From Streptomyces gardneri (GTDB lineage Bacteria > Actinomycetota > Actinomycetes > Streptomycetales > Streptomycetaceae), in the NCBI RefSeq assembly GCF_006539185.1, contig NZ_BJMN01000019.1, forward strand, positions 62,001 through 126,000: DNA of 64,000 nt, written 5' to 3'. Position 1 is the first letter of the stretch, and each line of letters begins with the position of its first letter. Below, piece by piece: positions 17,774 through 26,784 of the stretch. A program made the translations under genes and the position numbers. Under the pieces are notes generated by a model. The model was not told the DNA's origin. It did no database searches and saw nothing but the letters and a program-made list of their open reading frames with translations.

Positions 17774-18729
17774 CGGCCGGCCTCCTTGCGCGAACGGCGG
17801 CGCGCGATCAGGGCGTTGACCCCGACGACCACCACGATGAGCAGGAACATGACCCAGGCGATGGCGGCGGCCCGGCCCAGGTGGAAGAAGCCCCAGCCCT
17901 GCTCGTACATGTAGAGGCCGAGCGTCTGGTACTGGTGCGAGATGCCGCCCGAGATCGAGCCTTCGAGCAGCAGGGGCTCCCCGAAGAGCTGGGTGGCGCC
18001 GATGGTGGAGACGATGACGGTGAAGACGATGGTGGGGCGCAGCCCGGGCAGCGTCACATGGAAGAACTGCCGCCAGCGGGAGGCCCCGTCCATCGCGGCC
18101 GCCTCGTACAGCTCGTCGGGGATCGACTGCATGCCGGCCAGGTAGATCAGCGCGTTGTAGCCGGTCCAGCGCCAGACGACGACGGTCGAGACCGCGATCT
18201 GCGAGGCGACCGTGTCGTTCTGCCAGTCGACCGGACCGATGCCGACCGCTCCGAGCACGTAGTTGATCAGCCCGAAGTCCCGTCCGAAGAGCTGCGCGAA
18301 GACGAGGGTGGCGGCGGCGACCGAGGTCGCGTACGGCAGCAGGACCGCCGTCCGCAGGAAAGTGCGGCCGCGCATCCGGTAGTTGAGCAGATGGGCGAGC
18401 CCGAGGGCGATGACCAGCTGCGGCACGGTGGAGAGGACGCCGATGGTGAAGGTGTTGCGCAGCGAGTTCCAGAAGAACTCGTCGCCGAGCAGCGCGGTGT
18501 AGTTGCCGAGGCCCCGCCACTCCATGTCGCCGGGCGTCTGGAGCTCGACCCGGTACAGCGAGACGTAGGCCGTGTAGATCAGCGGGAAGACGCCGAAGGC
18601 GGCGAAGAGGGTGAAGAAGGGGGCGATGTAGGCGTACGGAGAGGCCTTCCGCCAGGCCCTGCGGACGGACGACTCCCGCCGGGACACGGGCAGGGCCTTC
18701 GGCGGATTCACGGGTGCGGTGAGGGTCAC
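17770..18729 (-). CDS. Carbohydrate ABC transporter permease, MalF/CebF type
   Basis: The 319-residue subunit starts at a GTG about eight bases after AAGGG; a longer frame upstream has no ribosome site and atypical Arg/Pro-rich residues. Six transmembrane helices are apparent from YAYIAPFFTLFAAFG onward, and the EAA motif is ELYEAAAMDGASRWRQFFHVTLPG. It forms the translocation heterodimer with the next gene, with which it overlaps by four bases. It lies 146 bases downstream of the binding-protein gene. Confidence 0.92.
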   Translation of the reverse strand: MTLTAPVNPPKALPVSRRESSVRRAWRKASPYAYIAPFFTLFAAFGVFPLIYTAYVSLYRVELQTPGDMEWRGLGNYTALLGDEFFWNSLRNTFTIGVLSTVPQLVIALGLAHLLNYRMRGRTFLRTAVLLPYATSVAAATLVFAQLFGRDFGLINYVLGAVGIGPVDWQNDTVASQIAVSTVVVWRWTGYNALIYLAGMQSIPDELYEAAAMDGASRWRQFFHVTLPGLRPTIVFTVIVSTIGATQLFGEPLLLEGSISGGISHQYQTLGLYMYEQGWGFFHLGRAAAIAWVMFLLIVVVVGVNALIARRRSRKEAGR

Positions 18730-18875
18730 GGTGCGGCCCTTCGGGGAGGAATCGGTGGGAGAGGTGGGGTGTGCGGCGCCGGCGCACGGCGGGGGTGCGT
18801 GGACGCCGTACACCCGAGTGCGTCGGTGCCGGACGGGCGTACGCGGGGGAGTGGGCCACCCGTCCGGCACCGGGA

Positions 18876-20186
18876 TCAGCCGAGGGTGTTCGCGACACCC
18901 TTCCGCGCGTTCTCCCACGCCTTCTCGGGCGCGGTGCCCTTGCGCTCGACCTCGCTCAGCGCGTTGGTGATCTGCTGGGCGATGTTCTGGTCGTGCACAC
19001 CGAGGACCTGCACCGGGGCCGCCTTCGCCGCGTCACCGAAGATCTTGCCGATCGGCGCGTTCGAGAAGTACGGGTCCGTGGCGGTGGCGACCTTCTCGAT
19101 CGCGCCGGTCGAGGAGGGGAAGTTGCCCTGCTTCTCGAAGAGCCTGGCCTGCTGCTCGGGCGCGGTGAGCCACTTGATCAGCTCGTACGCCTCCTTCTTG
19201 TGCTGGGCGGCCTTCGGGACGGCGAGGTAGGAGCCGCCCCAGTTGCCCGCGCCGCCGGGGAGCGCCGCGACGTCCCACTTGCCCTTGCCGGTCTCGCCGG
19301 CCTGGCCCTTGATGTAGCCGAGCATCCAGGCGGGGCAGGGCATCGTGGCGAAGGAGCCGGCGGAGAAGGCCTGGTTCCACTGCGGCGACCACTGGTCGAG
19401 CTTGGCGCTGAGTCCGTCCGCGGCCGCCTTGACGGAGTGGTCCCAGGCGGCGCGCAGGGCGGGGTTCTCCTCCCAGATCAGCTTGCCCGAGGCGTCGTAG
19501 TACCGCTCCTGCTCCTGGCCGATCATGATCGAGTAGAGGCTGCCGACGCTGTCGAGCCAGGCGCTCTTGGCGGGGGCCTTCGCCTTGTACCGCTTCCCGA
19601 GCTCCAGGTAGCCGTCCCAGTCGCCCCACTCCTTGGCGAGCGCCTCGCGGTCGGTCGGCAGTCCGGCCTTCGCGAAGAGGTCCTTGCGGTAGCACATCGC
19701 CTCGGGGCCGACGTCCGTGCCGAGGCCGAGGACCTCGCCGTTCTTCCCGGTGGCCGCCGCCCACTTCGCCTCGGCGAACTGCCCCTTGAGGCCGTCCGCC
19801 CCGTACTTCTTCAGGTCCTCGAACTTGTCGGCCTGCTGCTGGGTGACGGAGGCGATCCGGCCCACCTCGACGCCCTGGACGTCGGCGAGGCCGCCACCGC
19901 CGGCGAGTCGGGTCTGGAGCGACTTCCAGTAGTCGGCCTCGTCCTCGGTGTCCGTCTGCTTGATCGTGACGCCCGGGTGGAGCTTCTCGTACTCGGCGTA
20001 GAGCCCGGCTTCCTTGTATCCGAAGGAGCCGAAGAGGTCCACGGTGATCGTGACGTCTCCGCCCGCGGCGTCCGTGGTCGCCCCGTCCGACGAACCTCCG
20101 CAGGCGGCGAGCAGCGCCCCGCTGAGGACGACCGCCCCGAGCCGGACGGCGAGGGTGGTGGATCTGACGGCTCGGTCGATGGGCAT
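18876..20186 (-). CDS. Sugar-binding lipoprotein of a CUT1 ABC importer (CebE-like)
   Basis: The 436-residue protein has a lipoprotein signal with lipobox LLAAC (Cys about 29), then a Gly/Ser linker and an extracellular solute-binding family 1 domain. GGGAGG lies seven bases before the ATG. It captures oligosaccharides for the two permeases downstream. Forty bases upstream is a perfect 16-bp palindrome shared with the divergent GH81 endo-beta-1,3-glucanase, so the bound sugar is probably a laminari-oligosaccharide. It resembles CebE, so cello-oligosaccharide binding remains possible. Confidence 0.9.
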   Translation of the reverse strand: MPIDRAVRSTTLAVRLGAVVLSGALLAACGGSSDGATTDAAGGDVTITVDLFGSFGYKEAGLYAEYEKLHPGVTIKQTDTEDEADYWKSLQTRLAGGGGLADVQGVEVGRIASVTQQQADKFEDLKKYGADGLKGQFAEAKWAAATGKNGEVLGLGTDVGPEAMCYRKDLFAKAGLPTDREALAKEWGDWDGYLELGKRYKAKAPAKSAWLDSVGSLYSIMIGQEQERYYDASGKLIWEENPALRAAWDHSVKAAADGLSAKLDQWSPQWNQAFSAGSFATMPCPAWMLGYIKGQAGETGKGKWDVAALPGGAGNWGGSYLAVPKAAQHKKEAYELIKWLTAPEQQARLFEKQGNFPSSTGAIEKVATATDPYFSNAPIGKIFGDAAKAAPVQVLGVHDQNIAQQITNALSEVERKGTAPEKAWENARKGVANTLG

Positions 20187-20225
20187 GGGGGCCTCCCTGG
20201 GCTCCGGAGCGAGCGAGAGAACTGG

Positions 20226-20241
20226 TTGAGAGCGCTCTCAA
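20226..20241. promoter_or_regulatory. LacI-type operator of the ABC-importer operon
   Basis: TTGAGAGCGCTCTCAA is a perfect 16-bp palindrome, 40 bases before the binding-protein start. Its core resembles the CebR site TGGGAGCGCTCCCA, but with A/T at the third positions. Confidence 0.8.
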
Positions 20242-20351
20242 GAATGCGGTTGGAGCGTGCCCGCGCTTCGGGTGTCTCGTCAAGACTTGAAGGCGTAACG
20301 GCTTGGACTCGGGCGCTGGGCAGGCAGTAACTCCCCTCTGTGTCGCCTGTC

Positions 20352-20381
20352 TTGACACCTACGTTTCGAGAGTTTTACGTT
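20352..20381 (+). promoter_or_regulatory. Promoter of the GH81 gene
   Basis: TTGACA (20352-20357), an 18-base spacer, then TACGTT (20376-20381). The expected start, near 20388, lies just before the operator at 20400-20415. Confidence 0.55.
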
Positions 20382-20399
20382 TTCGGCCATCCGAAGCGC

Positions 20400-20415
20400 T
20401 TGAGAGCGCTCTCGG
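20400..20415. promoter_or_regulatory. LacI-type operator of the GH81 gene
   Basis: TTGAGAGCGCTCTCGG: the 12-bp core GAGAGCGCTCTC is perfect and identical to that at 20228-20239. It lies downstream of the promoter, where a bound repressor would block elongation or initiation. Confidence 0.75.
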
Positions 20416-20496
20416 GAGGAGTACTCCGTACGCATGCCGCACCACCCCCATCCCCCGTCCGTGCTCGATCCGTCGTGACGACATGAGGTGCCGTTC

Positions 20497-23310
20497 ATGC
20501 CCGCCCCCCGCACCCGCTCACTCCTGCGCACCCGACCAGGACCCCGCACCCGACCGGTCGCCGTCATGGCCCTGGTCTCCGCCCTCGCCGCCCTGGGCCT
20601 CGGCCCCGCCGCCGCCCCGGCCGCCGCCGCCACCGTCCCCGTGGGCGCCGGAAGCTACTCCGACACCCGCCCCGCCGGTACCTCCGGCCCCACCACCAAC
20701 ACCGGCGCACCGGTCACCCCCAAGGTGACCGCCGCCGCCCAGGGCAAGCCGGTGCCCACCAACGACTGGTGGTCCTCCCTCGCCTTCCAGCGCTACGGGG
20801 ACAATCCGTACTCCACCCCCATGTACGGCCACCCGCTCACCTACCAGGCCGCGGCCGGCGGCCTCGACATCGGCTACCCGACCAGCGCCGCCGTCGTCGG
20901 CGACGGGCGCCAGTACGAGTACGCCCACCAGCGCGACCTGACCCTCGGCCTCACCGGGCTCAACTCCCCCGACACCAAGGTCGACGCCTGGTCCGACTGG
21001 ACCGTCACCCCCTACTGGTCCGACGGCACCCGCACCCTGCGCACCACCATCGGGCACGGCATGCCCTTCGTGTACGCCAAGGGCACGGGCGGCGACGCCC
21101 GGATCACCACCGCCACCGCGCCCACCGTCTTCGCCGACCAGGGCAACGTCCTCGGCATCACCGTCGCCGGCCACCACTACGCCCTCTTCGCGCCCAGCGG
21201 CACCGACTGGAACGTCTCCGGCTCGACCCTCACCGCCGGACTCGGCGGCAAGGACTACTTCTCCGTCGCCGTGCTGCCCTCCACCGACGCGCTCGCGACC
21301 TACCGGAAGTACGCCTACAGCTTCGTCACCGGGTCCACGGTGAACTGGAGCTACGACGCGGGCACCGTCCGCGCCACCTACGGCCTCACCACCGAGGCGA
21401 AGGAGGGCGCCGAGCGCGGCACCCTCCAGGCGCTCTACCGGCACCAGTGGCTGCACACCACCGACCCGCTCACCCCGTACACGTACGTCTCGCCCCGCGG
21501 CACCATGAAGGTCCGGGAGTCGGCCTCCTTCACCACCACCCAGAAGGCGGCCGCCACCCTGCCCGGCCTCCCGGGCGGCGCAGGCGTGGACACGGCCCGG
21601 CTGCGCGGCTACCTGAACGAGGTCGCGAACTCCTCCGACCCCTTCTCCGGCGCCGTCGACACCTACTGGACGGGCAAGGCCCTCGGCAAGCTCGCCCAGC
21701 TGGTGCCGCTCGCCGACCAGATCGGCGAGGGCGCGATCCGGGACAAGCTGCTCGGCCTGATCAAGGGCCGCCTCCAGGAGTGGTTCACGGCGGGCGGCGC
21801 CACCGAGTTCTCGTACGACAACGCCTGGAAGACCCTCACCGGCTACCCGGCCTCCTACGGCAGCGACACCGAACTCAACGACCACCACTTCCACTACGGC
21901 TACTACGTCTACGCGGCCGCGATCGTCGCCCAGTACGACCAGGCCTGGGCCGCCGACTCCGCCTGGGGCTCCATGGTGAAGACCCTGGTCCGCGACACCG
22001 CCAATCCCAGCCGTACCGACGGCGCCTTCCCCTTCCTGCGCGGCTTCGACGTCTACGCCGGACACAGCTGGGCCAGCGGCCACCAGGGCTTCGCGGCCGG
22101 CAACAACCAGGAGTCGTCCTCGGAGTCGACCAACCTCAGCGCCGCGCTCGTCCTGTGGGGCTCGGCCACCGGTGACACCGCGCTGCGCGACCTCGGCACC
22201 TACCTCCTCACCACGGAGGGCGAGGCCATCGCCCAGTACTGGTTCGACGCCGACCAGCAGGTCTTCCCCGCCGGCTTCCAGCACGACACGGCCGGCATGG
22301 TGTGGGGCAGCGGCGCCGCCTACTCCACCTGGTGGACCGCCAACCCCGAGGAGATCCACGGCATCAACGTCCTGCCCGTGACCGGCGGTTCACTCCACCT
22401 CGGCGGCCACAAGGACGCCGTCCGGCGCAACATCGCCGAGCTGGAACGCGAGAACGGCGGACCCGCCGTCGAATGGCGCGACATCCTCTGGGAGTTCCAG
22501 TCCTTCGCCGACCCGGCCGCCGCGAAGGCGAAGTGGGACGCGGGCCACGCCGGATACACCCCGGAGGCGGGGGAGTCCAAGGCCCACACCTACCACTGGC
22601 TCACCACCCTCGACGCGCTCGGCGCCCCCGACGCCTCCGTCACCGGCTCGATCCCCACCTCGGCCGTCCTCACCAAGGGCACCACGCGGACGTACGTGGC
22701 CCACAACCACGGCTCGACCGCCCGCACGGTCACCTTCTCCGACGGCAAGTCCCTGACGGTTCCCGCGCGTTCCACGGCGACGGGCAACGGCACGGCCAAC
22801 CCGGACCCAGATCCCGACCCGGAGCCGTCCACGGGCAACACCTTCCAGCTCCGCACCGGCGGCACGCTCACCACGGCCACCGGCGCCACGGCGGGCAGCG
22901 ACACCGTCCTCTCGGCGCAGGGCGCGAACCACGACGGGACCCCGAGCCGTCCGCTCGTCTACGAGGCCAGGAACGTCAACGGCACGCTCAGGGCGGGTGG
23001 TTCCACCGCCTTCCGCCTCCAGATCGACGCCGGAACGGCCGTCGGCCTCGGCCAGCAGGCCCGGATCAGCTACGACCTCACCGGAGACGGCACCTTCGAA
23101 CGGACGGAGACGTACCACTACTTCGCCACCGACCCGGTGACCGGGTGGGAGGAGTACGCCCAGTCCCGCGGTCTCAAGTCCGCCACCGGAACGCTCGGCA
23201 ACCTGAACGGCGGGACGGTCCGCCTCGAGGTGTGGAGCGCGATCGGCAACGGCGACTCGCGCGTCCAGACCGGCACGGACCGGTCCGTCGTCGTCATCCC
23301 CTTCGACTGA
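20497..23310 (+). CDS. Secreted GH81 endo-beta-1,3-glucanase with C-terminal binding module
   Basis: The 937-residue protein starts at the ATG after GAGGTG; an in-frame GTG nine bases earlier is less likely. Signal about 1-44 (ALVSALAALGLGPAAAP), then a GH81 catalytic region to about 700. DHHFHYGYYVYAAA near 461 and AGNNQESSSES near 536 are GH81 hallmarks carrying the catalytic Asp/Glu residues. A small domain (about 715-765) and a PDPDPDPEPS linker lead to a final module of about 155 residues that resembles beta-1,3-glucan-binding modules (CBM56-like; inferred). It should hydrolyse laminarin or fungal cell-wall glucan outside the cell and supply oligosaccharides to the divergent importer. 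Confidence 0.9.
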   Translation: MPAPRTRSLLRTRPGPRTRPVAVMALVSALAALGLGPAAAPAAAATVPVGAGSYSDTRPAGTSGPTTNTGAPVTPKVTAAAQGKPVPTNDWWSSLAFQRYGDNPYSTPMYGHPLTYQAAAGGLDIGYPTSAAVVGDGRQYEYAHQRDLTLGLTGLNSPDTKVDAWSDWTVTPYWSDGTRTLRTTIGHGMPFVYAKGTGGDARITTATAPTVFADQGNVLGITVAGHHYALFAPSGTDWNVSGSTLTAGLGGKDYFSVAVLPSTDALATYRKYAYSFVTGSTVNWSYDAGTVRATYGLTTEAKEGAERGTLQALYRHQWLHTTDPLTPYTYVSPRGTMKVRESASFTTTQKAAATLPGLPGGAGVDTARLRGYLNEVANSSDPFSGAVDTYWTGKALGKLAQLVPLADQIGEGAIRDKLLGLIKGRLQEWFTAGGATEFSYDNAWKTLTGYPASYGSDTELNDHHFHYGYYVYAAAIVAQYDQAWAADSAWGSMVKTLVRDTANPSRTDGAFPFLRGFDVYAGHSWASGHQGFAAGNNQESSSESTNLSAALVLWGSATGDTALRDLGTYLLTTEGEAIAQYWFDADQQVFPAGFQHDTAGMVWGSGAAYSTWWTANPEEIHGINVLPVTGGSLHLGGHKDAVRRNIAELERENGGPAVEWRDILWEFQSFADPAAAKAKWDAGHAGYTPEAGESKAHTYHWLTTLDALGAPDASVTGSIPTSAVLTKGTTRTYVAHNHGSTARTVTFSDGKSLTVPARSTATGNGTANPDPDPDPEPSTGNTFQLRTGGTLTTATGATAGSDTVLSAQGANHDGTPSRPLVYEARNVNGTLRAGGSTAFRLQIDAGTAVGLGQQARISYDLTGDGTFERTETYHYFATDPVTGWEEYAQSRGLKSATGTLGNLNGGTVRLEVWSAIGNGDSRVQTGTDRSVVVIPFD

Positions 23311-23377
23311 CCCGAACGACTGACCCGAGCGAACCGCCCCGAACGACAGACCAGACACCCCACGGACCCCGAGGACA

Positions 23378-23423
23378 GCGGGGGCGCTGGGACCGGAGAC
23401 ACCTCCGGTCCCACCGCCCCCGC
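23378..23423. terminator. Bidirectional terminator between GH81 and LacI genes
   Basis: Two 21-base arms with one mismatch (left begins GCGGGGGCG) around an ACAC loop, followed by TTTCG on the plus strand. It sits between convergent genes. Confidence 0.85.
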
Positions 23424-23430
23424 TTTCGCG

Positions 23431-24456
23431 TCAGGCCGAGTCGCGGCGCACCAGCGACGTTGGGGTGATCACGGAGGCGGGAGCCGCGCCGTCGGTCCCG
23501 TCGAGCAGCCGCATCAGCAGCTTGACCATCAGCCGGCCCATGCCCTCGATGTCCTGGCGGATCGTGGTCAGCGCCGGGGAGGTCCGGTCGATCACCGAGG
23601 CCATGTCGTCGAAGCCGACGACCGCGACGTCCTCGGGGACCCGCACCCCGCGTTCCCGCAGGGTGCGCAGCGCGCCCGTCGCCATGAGGTCGTTCGCGAC
23701 GAAGACGCCGTCGACGTCCGGCCGCCGGTCGAGGAGCTCGGCCATGGCGCGGGCGCCGCTGTCCTCGGTGAAGGAGCCCTGGCACAGCAGCGCCGGATCG
23801 GCGTCGGGCAGGACGTCGTGGTAGCCGTGGAGCCGGTCGACGGCGGACGTCTGGTCGCGGGGCCCGGCGATGTGGGCGACGGCCCGGCGGCCCAGACCCA
23901 CCAGATGGCCCACGGCCTCCCGGGCGCCGCCGCGGTTGTCGCAGTCGACGTACGGCACGGCCGGGTCGATGCCCGGAGCGGGGCGCCCGCCGAACACCAC
24001 CGGGATCCTGGCCCGGTCGATGAGGGCGGGCAGCGCGTCGTCACTGTGCAGCGAGAAGGCGAGCGCCCCGTCGACGTGCCCGCCGCCCAGATAGCGGGCG
24101 ATCCGCTCGTGGTCGCCCGGACCCTCCACCCACAGCAGCACCAGCTGGGAGTCGTGGGCCGTCAACTCCCGGCTGATGCCGCGTACCTGCTGCTCGAAGA
24201 ACGGATCGGAGAAGATCCGGAACTCCGGCTCCTCGATGATCACGGCCACCGCGCCGTTGCGCCGGGTGACCAGGGTGCGCGCCGCGTGGTTCGGGACGTA
24301 GCCGAGCTCCTCGACCGCCCTGTTCACCTTCTCGACCAGCGGAGCGCGTACGCCTGCACCCCCGTTGACGACGCGGGAGGCCGTGGCGCGGGACACCCCC
24401 GCGCGTGCGGCGACGGCTTCCAGCGTGGGGCGGGACCCCGTGGTCTGATCGGGCAA
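23431..24456 (-). CDS. LacI family repressor of the beta-1,3-glucan locus (CebR-like)
   Basis: This is a 341-residue regulator. The start is a TTG with GAGGAG eight bases upstream; a longer frame upstream has no signals. Residues about 11-60 are the LacI helix-turn-helix and hinge (LEAVAARAGVSRATASRVVNGG), followed by a sugar-binding-like effector domain. It is convergent with the GH81 gene and carries a one-mismatch copy of the locus palindrome before its own gene (24530-24545), so it probably represses the importer, the GH81 gene and itself. The inducer is likely a short beta-glucan; this is inference. Confidence 0.9.
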   Translation of the reverse strand: MPDQTTGSRPTLEAVAARAGVSRATASRVVNGGAGVRAPLVEKVNRAVEELGYVPNHAARTLVTRRNGAVAVIIEEPEFRIFSDPFFEQQVRGISRELTAHDSQLVLLWVEGPGDHERIARYLGGGHVDGALAFSLHSDDALPALIDRARIPVVFGGRPAPGIDPAVPYVDCDNRGGAREAVGHLVGLGRRAVAHIAGPRDQTSAVDRLHGYHDVLPDADPALLCQGSFTEDSGARAMAELLDRRPDVDGVFVANDLMATGALRTLRERGVRVPEDVAVVGFDDMASVIDRTSPALTTIRQDIEGMGRLMVKLLMRLLDGTDGAAPASVITPTSLVRRDSA

Positions 24457-24506
24457 GGCGGTCGCTCCTCGTCTGGCGTCTGCTGAGCTGCGGTCCGACG
24501 CCGACC

Positions 24507-24545
24507 AGGATATCCGTAGCCCCCACTGCTTGAGAGCGCTCCCAG
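24507..24545 (-). promoter_or_regulatory. Promoter region and operator of the LacI gene
   Basis: On the minus strand a TATCCT -10 (24512-24507) follows the palindrome TTGAGAGCGCTCCCAG (24530-24545 in plus orientation), which occupies the -35 region. It has one mismatch in the 12-bp core relative to the operators at 20228 and 20402. Negative autoregulation is implied. Confidence 0.65.
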
Positions 24546-24562
24546 AGAGGAGAGGGTGGAGA

Positions 24563-25921
24563 TCAGGCGAGGAACTCGCCGTTGCGGGCCACCACGGCTC
24601 CGCCGTGCACGACCATGTCGCGCTGAGGCATGTCGACGACGACCTGCGGCAGGCATTCGGCCCGTACGAGGACGAAGTCGGCCGGGGCGCCGGGCTTGAG
24701 GTCGGCGTGGGCGAGGCCCATGACGTCCGCGCCGCCGTGGGCCGCCACCCGGTAGCAGTCCTCCAGCTCCTCGTCGAGACGGACGTCCCGGACCCAGCCG
24801 AGGAGCTGCGCGCGGTGGAGCATGTCCGCGTTGCCGAACGGGCTCCACGAGTCGCGGACGCCGTCCGAGCCGAGCCCGACCCGCACTCCGTACTCGCGCA
24901 GCCGCGCGATCGGCAGGACCAGCGCGTCGGAGGGCGCCACGGTGGTGAGGGCGATGTCCTGGGCGCCCAGGTCGGCGGCGAGGGAGCCGAGTTCGCGGTC
25001 CGGCAGACCCGGCAGGCAGAAGACATGGCTGACGGTGACCTGGCCGGCGAGCGACAGGGCCCGCGTGCGGTCGATGATGCCGCGCATCGCCTTGAGGCCC
25101 TTCTCGCCGCGGTCGTGGAGGTGGATGTCCACGCCGACGCCGTGGCGGTCCGCGATGCCGAAGACGGCGTCGAGCTGCTCGTCGAGGGCCTGGTCGAAGC
25201 CGATCGGGTCGATGCCGCCGATCATGTCGATCGTGCCCTCGCGCGCCGCCCGCTCCAGGAGCGCCACCGTGCCCGGCGTGCGGATGACGCCGTGCTGCGG
25301 GAAGGCCACGATCTGGACGTCGAGCGCGTGCCGCAGCCGCTCGCGGGCGTCCGCCAGGCCCTCCACCCCGGCCAGACCGTAGGCCGGGGCGACATCGGCA
25401 TGGGCGCGCATCGCCCGCGTACCCCGGGTGACGGCGTGGGCCATCAGTCCGTACGCGCGTTCCGCGACGGGGCGGCGCTGGGCCCGGAACAGCTCGACGT
25501 CCTGGGCGACGTAGTCGGCGATGCTGCTCGCCGGGCGCCGCGACACCCAGGGGCCGCCCCAGGTCGTCTTGTCGGGGTGGATGTGCGCGTCCACGAGCGA
25601 CGGCAGCGCGATCCGGCCGCCGCCCTCGACGACCTTCGCGCCCCGCGGTGCCGGGCCGTTCGCGATGCGCCCGTCGACGACCACCAGGTCGGTGGGCTTC
25701 GCCGCACCGAAGGGGCGGACGTTCCGGAAGACCACGGCCTTGGCGCGGCGGCCGGCGGCGCCGGACACGGCGGCCTCGGCGTGTGCGGGGGCCGCCGCCT
25801 GGGCGGAGGTCGCGGTGGCGGCCATGGCGGCCGTCGTCCCGGCGAGGGCTGCGGCCCCGGCGAGCATCGTGCGGCGGGAGAGCGCGGAGGGGGAGTGCGA
25901 GGAGGACGAGGCGGGCTGCAT
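24563..25921 (-). CDS. Tat-exported amidohydrolase, cytosine-deaminase-like
   Basis: The 452-residue protein starts at an ATG after AAGGAG. It has a twin-arginine signal (LSRRTMLAGAAALAG, cleavage near SAQAAA), so a cofactor-loaded enzyme is exported, which is unusual for this family. The amidohydrolase metal motifs are DAHIHPDKTTW (about 135), VDIHLHDRGEKG (about 265), SHVFCLPG (about 295) and GSDGVRDSW (about 365), closest to cytosine deaminase and related N-ring deaminases. Two TTGTATACCAA-type sites lie 104 bp apart upstream, suggesting control by the adjacent GntR. The substrate is unknown; an extracellular pyrimidine, creatinine-like or lactam-like compound is possible. Confidence 0.82.
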   Translation of the reverse strand: MQPASSSSHSPSALSRRTMLAGAAALAGTTAAMAATATSAQAAAPAHAEAAVSGAAGRRAKAVVFRNVRPFGAAKPTDLVVVDGRIANGPAPRGAKVVEGGGRIALPSLVDAHIHPDKTTWGGPWVSRRPASSIADYVAQDVELFRAQRRPVAERAYGLMAHAVTRGTRAMRAHADVAPAYGLAGVEGLADARERLRHALDVQIVAFPQHGVIRTPGTVALLERAAREGTIDMIGGIDPIGFDQALDEQLDAVFGIADRHGVGVDIHLHDRGEKGLKAMRGIIDRTRALSLAGQVTVSHVFCLPGLPDRELGSLAADLGAQDIALTTVAPSDALVLPIARLREYGVRVGLGSDGVRDSWSPFGNADMLHRAQLLGWVRDVRLDEELEDCYRVAAHGGADVMGLAHADLKPGAPADFVLVRAECLPQVVVDMPQRDMVVHGGAVVARNGEFLA

Positions 25922-25966
25922 GGGGACTCCTTGGGGGAGGGGCCGGTGACCAGGGGCTCCCCGTTT

Positions 25967-25977
25967 TTGTATACCAA
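25967..25977. promoter_or_regulatory. GntR-type operator, proximal copy
   Basis: TTGTATACCAA, a TnGTnnACnA palindrome of the FadR/FCD class, 46 bases before the exported amidohydrolase start. Confidence 0.65.
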
Positions 25978-26070
25978 GCCGATGTCGGCGGACAAGGGTG
26001 TGCTCGCAAGCCCGCGAAATCCGCACCTCACGACGTTCGTGCACGTCGAGGGGGTGATGTCGGGCTGGTT

Positions 26071-26081
26071 TTGGTATACAA
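26071..26081. promoter_or_regulatory. GntR-type operator, distal copy
   Basis: TTGGTATACAA, the exact reverse complement of the proximal copy. Its centre is 104 bp away, close to ten helical turns, so both sites face the same side of the DNA. Confidence 0.65.
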
Positions 26082-26087
26082 ATACTC

Positions 26088-26750
26088 TCAGGCGTCGCCG
26101 AAGAGGGAGCGCAGCGCGACGGCCCTGCTGTCCCGCACGTGCAGCAGCGTGCTGGCCGCCGCCGCCTCCGCGTCCCCGGCGGCGATGTGCCGGAACATCT
26201 CCGCGTGCTGGGCCCGCATGTGCGCGGGCTCCGCGCGCAGGCCGAACAGCAGCCGCAGCTGCCAGCTCAGCTGATCCATGGTCCGGGCGAGGAGCGGATT
26301 GCCCGCGAGCTCAACGACGCCCTCGTGGAACGCCGTGTGGGCGGCCACCTCCCGCGTCCCCTCGCCCGCCGCGGCCGCCGACTCGGCCTGCCGCAGGGCC
26401 GCCTCCAGCGCGGCGGGTCCCTCGCCGCCGCCCGCCGCCAGGGCCCGTGCCGCGAGTCGCGAGGCCTGGACCGCCAGCGGCTCCCACACCTCGTACAGAT
26501 GCTCCACGTCGGCCCGTTCGAGCCGGCGGACGCGCACCCCGCTGTGCGGGAGCAGTTCGAGCAGCCCCTCGGCGACGAGCGCGCGCAGCGCCTCACGCAC
26601 CGGGACGCGGGACATGCCGAGCTCCTCGGCGACCTCCCGTTCGACGAGCCGGGCACCCTGCGCGTACCGCCGGTCGACGATGCGCTGCAGCACGGCCTCA
26701 CGCGCCCGCGCGCTGAGCGAGGCCGCCCCGGTCTTCCCGGTCTCCGTCAC
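26088..26750 (-). CDS. GntR family regulator, FCD (FadR-like) subfamily
   Basis: The 220-residue protein starts at a GTG. Residues about 10-75 form the GntR winged helix (LVEREVAEELGMSRVPVREALRALVAEGLL); about 85-210 is an all-helical FCD ligand domain with the Asp/His pattern (TAFHEGVVELAGNPLL, MFRHIAAGD). It ends just before two inverted TTGTATACCAA sites that precede the exported amidohydrolase gene. It begins 34 bases after the LacI gene, so it may also be read from the upstream GH36 operon. Its likely target is the amidohydrolase gene; the ligand is probably a carboxylated metabolite. Confidence 0.88.
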   Translation of the reverse strand: MTETGKTGAASLSARAREAVLQRIVDRRYAQGARLVEREVAEELGMSRVPVREALRALVAEGLLELLPHSGVRVRRLERADVEHLYEVWEPLAVQASRLAARALAAGGGEGPAALEAALRQAESAAAAGEGTREVAAHTAFHEGVVELAGNPLLARTMDQLSWQLRLLFGLRAEPAHMRAQHAEMFRHIAAGDAEAAAASTLLHVRDSRAVALRSLFGDA

Positions 26751-26784
26751 GGGCGGTGTCCCTTTCCGTTCTGTGCCCGGGGCC

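Larger units (their letters stand above)
20187..20496. other. 310-bp divergent control region of the beta-1,3-glucan locus
   Basis: This gap between the binding-protein and GH81 genes holds two LacI-type palindromes (20226-20241, 20400-20415), a good rightward promoter (20352-20381) and a possible leftward -35 TTGACG (20283-20278) without a convincing -10. I see no small gene in it. Confidence 0.7.

Noticed and set aside
25922..26044. Extended N terminus of the exported amidohydrolase
   Set aside because: The longer frame would bury the Tat signal and cross a GntR operator; AAGGAG marks the ATG at 25921.
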